The notes beneath the pieces are model-generated. The model worked only from the letters and a program-made list of their open reading frames with translations, searched no databases and was not told where the DNA came from. A stretch of DNA of 50,559 nucleotides from an archaeon (GTDB taxonomy: Archaea; Thermoproteota; Nitrososphaeria; Nitrososphaerales; Gagatemarchaeaceae), in assembly GCA_021796515.1 (NCBI GenBank), contig JAKACC010000005.1, positions 1-50,559 of the forward strand, in the 5' to 3' direction. Each line of letters starts with the position of its first letter. Position 1 is the first letter of the stretch. Shown piece after piece: positions 48,364-50,559 of this stretch. A program made the position numbers and the translations under genes.

Positions 48364-48870
48364 TTGTCCTCCGACGAGATAAGCGAGGAAGTGTTGGAAG
48401 AGGGCGCCTACCATCTCACTCAGATGGGTCTCACGAAGGAGGAAGTCGCGTCCCGCTTCGAGATTCAGCCCGAGAGGGTCCGCTCCCTTGCGGAGTCCTA
48501 CAGGAGCAAGCTTGAAGCAGGGAAGGTGCACGCCAGCGAGTTCGACAGGGTCTTCTGGGAGGACGTGAAGAAGGAGGCCGAAGGGGACGTGAAGGTGACC
48601 TTCCTCTCAGACAAGGGGTTCCATCACGCTTGGAAATCCGAGCTTAGGAAGCTCGACGGCCCCCTGCTCATGTCCATCTACGAGGCGAGCAGAGACTTCG
48701 TGGGGGCTGACCCAAACCAAAAGTTCCTCGACTACCCGCCCCCCAAGGGATACGACCCCCTCGCTATGGACAGGGAGGTGAGGAAGGCGGTGGAGGTCAT
48801 CGGGGACCTGCTCTCCGAGAAGTGGGAGGGGCAGAAGGGCCGGGCCAGAAAAAAAGCCGCCAAACCTTAA
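48364..48870 (+). CDS. Unknown protein with N-terminal HTH-like segment
   Basis: 168 residues, unrecognised. Residues about 10-45 (EGAYHLTQMGLTKEEVASRF EIQPERVRSLAESY) look like a helix-turn-helix. The rest is charged, with a Lys/Arg-rich end. It is cytoplasmic, with its own TATA box, and lies 31 nt before the PfkB kinase gene, which also seems to have its own promoter. Confidence 0.65.
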   Translation: MSSDEISEEVLEEGAYHLTQMGLTKEEVASRFEIQPERVRSLAESYRSKLEAGKVHASEFDRVFWEDVKKEAEGDVKVTFLSDKGFHHAWKSELRKLDGPLLMSIYEASRDFVGADPNQKFLDYPPPKGYDPLAMDREVRKAVEVIGDLLSEKWEGQKGRARKKAAKP

Positions 48871-48873
48871 CTA
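48865..48873 (+). promoter_or_regulatory. TATA box of the PfkB kinase gene
   Basis: CCTTAACTA, over the stop of the previous gene, about 33 nt centre-to-start before TTG 48902. Confidence 0.4.
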
Positions 48874-48901
48874 GGCGGCGGCTCCAGCGAGCACGAAAGG
48901 G

Positions 48902-49942
48902 TTGCCGTTGGACTCGGTCGACGGGGAGAAGCTGACCGCGGTCCTTCGCCAGTTCCAGGGGCGCAGGGTGCTGGTGGTGGGCGACCTGCTTGTGAGCCGG
49001 TTTGTGGAGATAGCCGCCAGGAAGCTCGCCCGGGAGGCTCCGGTCCCGGCGGGGGACTTCGTCGGCCAGACGCTCCTCCCCGGAGGGGCTGCGAACCTGG
49101 CGAGGGAGCTCGCTTCCCTCGGTGCGTCTGTGAGCTTGGTCGGCCTCATAGGGCCGGACGAATACGGGACCTGGCTGAAGTCAGAGTTCACGAAGTACGG
49201 CCTGTCTTTCGACGGCGTTGTGACCGAGGCGAGCCGCCCTACGTCTCTCAGGACGTGGTATCTCGTCAACAACTACCATGCCCTCAGGGTGGACAGGGAA
49301 GACAGGCGCGACGCCCCCCTGGCCACTTCGAAAGAGCTCCTGGCCAAGGCGGAGCCCCAGGTCAAAGACGCCGACTGCGTGATCTTCTCTGACTACGACA
49401 GGGGGGCCATCACCAGCCACCTTATCGGGGGGATCGTCTCCGTGGCCCAGAGCCTTGGGAAGATAGTGGTGGGCCAGCCCAAGATGCGGCACTACCTGGA
49501 CTTCTCTGGCGTCACCTACGTGAAGTCCAACCTCGAAGAGGCGGAACACGCCACCGGGATGGCGATGGTGAACGAGACCAGCCTCAGGAACATGGGGGTG
49601 AACCTGCTCAGCAGGCTGGAGTCGAAGGCAATACTCATCACTCGGGGCGAGCAGGGGGTGGCGCTTTTCGACAGGGAGAACGTCACCTTCTTCCCTCCGG
49701 TGGAAGGAAAGAAGAACCTCTTCAGCAAGGTGGGGGTGAGGGACGCCATGACCGGGGTCTTCGGGCTGGCGGTGGCGTCGGGGGGGAACCCGTACCAGGC
49801 GGCCGTCCTCAGCAACGTAGCAGGGCAGGCAAGGAGCGAACTCCCCAGGATAGCCTCGCTCTCCCTCCATGACCTGGAGTCAAAGGCTCGAGGGGCGGAG
49901 GACTTCGTCAGGCACATAATCCAGGCGCCGGTGAGAAGATAA
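48902..49942 (+). CDS. PfkB-family kinase, HldE/RfaE N-domain-like
   Basis: 346 residues. VLVVGDLLVSRFVEIAARKL, LPGGAANLARELASLGASVS LVGLIGPDEYG, the RfaE-like FSDYDRGAITSHLI, and LITRGEQGVALFDRE. The C-terminal anion-hole motif, usually GAGD, is GVRDAMTGVFGLAVASG, keeping the catalytic Asp. This is closest in pattern to heptose-7-phosphate kinase, but the fused nucleotidyltransferase of bacterial HldE is absent. A sugar or nucleoside kinase is certain; the heptose assignment is tentative. It overlaps the transketolase start (TAATG). Confidence 0.85.
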   Translation: MPLDSVDGEKLTAVLRQFQGRRVLVVGDLLVSRFVEIAARKLAREAPVPAGDFVGQTLLPGGAANLARELASLGASVSLVGLIGPDEYGTWLKSEFTKYGLSFDGVVTEASRPTSLRTWYLVNNYHALRVDREDRRDAPLATSKELLAKAEPQVKDADCVIFSDYDRGAITSHLIGGIVSVAQSLGKIVVGQPKMRHYLDFSGVTYVKSNLEEAEHATGMAMVNETSLRNMGVNLLSRLESKAILITRGEQGVALFDRENVTFFPPVEGKKNLFSKVGVRDAMTGVFGLAVASGGNPYQAAVLSNVAGQARSELPRIASLSLHDLESKARGAEDFVRHIIQAPVRR

Positions 49943-50559
49943 TGGAGACAGCCCAGGAGGTAGCCAGGCTGAAGGAGATCGCGAAGAACACCCGGAAGCT
50001 CATCCTGGAGGCGCTCGCAGAGGCGGGGTCCGGGCACCCCGGGGGGTCCCTGTCGGCGGTTGAGCTCCTCGTCACCCTCTACTTCAGGGTGATGCGCTTC
50101 GATCCCAAGAACCCGAAGTGGCCGGACAGGGACAGGTTCTTCCTGAGCAAGGGCCACGCGGCGCCCCTCCTCTATTCGATCCTCGCCCAGGCAGGGTACT
50201 TCCCGGTCGAGGAGCTCATGACGCTCAGGAAGATGGGGTCACGCCTTCAGGGGCACCCGTCGATGGGGACCCCGGGAATCGAGGCGCCCGCGGGGTCGGA
50301 AGGAATCGGGCTCTCTCTCGGCGTCGGTACTTCTCTCGCCGCCAAGCTGGACGGGAAGTCATTCCGCACATACGTGCTGATGGGGGACGGCGAGCAACAG
50401 GAAGGGCAGGTCTGGGAGGCGGCGATGTCTGCCTCGAAGTTCCGGCTGGACAACCTGACAGCCATCATAGACAGGAACGGCATCCAGCAGGACGGGCTGA
50501 CGGAGCAGGTCATGCCCCTCGAGCCCCTGGCCGCGAAGTGGAGGGCCTTCAACTGGAAT
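49942..50559 (+). CDS. Transketolase, N-terminal subunit (3' partial)
   Basis: 206 codons are visible and the frame runs off the window. SGHPGGSLSAVELLVTLYF, DRFFLSKGHAAPLLYSILAQ, LQGHPS, and the thiamine-diphosphate motif GDGEQQEGQVWEAAMSASKF RLDNLTAIIDRN are all present. In Archaea transketolase is usually split into two genes, so this may be the N-terminal subunit with the C-terminal gene next. It links pentose, tetrose and heptulose phosphates and may feed the neighbouring sugar kinase. Confidence 0.93.
   Translation, partial: METAQEVARLKEIAKNTRKLILEALAEAGSGHPGGSLSAVELLVTLYFRVMRFDPKNPKWPDRDRFFLSKGHAAPLLYSILAQAGYFPVEELMTLRKMGSRLQGHPSMGTPGIEAPAGSEGIGLSLGVGTSLAAKLDGKSFRTYVLMGDGEQQEGQVWEAAMSASKFRLDNLTAIIDRNGIQQDGLTEQVMPLEPLAAKWRAFNWN

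Overview
The window is archaeal chromosome from the TACK side of the tree, most simply a Nitrososphaerota/Thaumarchaeota-like or related Thermoproteota lineage. By eye it is about 60% G+C (not computed). The evidence is archaeal information-processing genes (Rpo3, Rpo7, Rpo10, Spt4, aIF2-gamma, aIF5B/IF2, L7Ae, S6e, S24e, S27ae, S28e, L24e), archaeal lipid genes (mevalonate kinase, isopentenyl phosphate kinase, GGPP synthase), deoxyhypusine synthase, GTP-type dephospho-CoA kinase and an S-layer gene. TTTATA-like TATA boxes lie about 25-30 nt before start codons, so many transcripts look leaderless. TTG and GTG starts are very common. No rRNA, tRNA, CRISPR array or transposase was recognised.

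Layout: 1-5.2 kb holds purA (5' end cut off), deoxyhypusine synthase, glmS and a divergent HTH/S-layer-like fusion protein. 5.2-15.6 kb is a ribosomal, polymerase and isoprenoid superregion: S13-S4-S11 on the minus strand, and Rpo3-L18e-L13-S9-Rpo10-S2-Memo-MVK-IPK-GGPPS-GluRS-L7Ae-S28e on the plus strand. A strongly self-complementary element with its own TATA box sits in the divergent gap. 15.7-19.3 kb is a cassette of a von Willebrand A protein, a tubulin/FtsZ-superfamily GTPase and two unknown proteins. It interrupts the usual archaeal order L7Ae-S28e-L24e-NDK-IF2, which resumes at 19.35 kb and continues with S6e and an Lrp/AsnC regulator. 22.7-25 kb holds an HExxH protein and a nucleotidyltransferase-kinase fusion.

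25-32.7 kb (minus strand) carries S27ae, S24e, dephospho-CoA kinase, Spt4, Rpo7, NAD synthetase with an intein, a PIN protein, and aIF2-gamma with a 640-residue intein splitting its P-loop. 32.7-37.5 kb is a molybdenum/tungsten locus: two proteins like the bacterial Mo/W storage protein subunits, a Wtp/Tup/Mod-type ABC importer, and a divergent ModE-like HTH-TOBE regulator. 37.5-40 kb is a MarR regulator with a two-gene ABC exporter.

40-50.6 kb is cell-surface and sugar related: a mucin-like secreted protein, a zinc-ribbon membrane protein, the 865-residue S-layer protein with a hairpin terminator, a sugar nucleotidyltransferase, a Rieske protein, an MMPL exporter, an unknown HTH-like protein, an HldE/RfaE-like PfkB kinase, and the N-terminal part of transketolase (3' end cut off).

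The best candidates for an undescribed system are the tubulin-like/vWA cassette and the archaeal Mo/W uptake-storage-regulation locus. Also notable are two genes whose family N-termini require a non-canonical start, best read as CTG (IPK and the Mo/W permease), and the structured element upstream of rps13.
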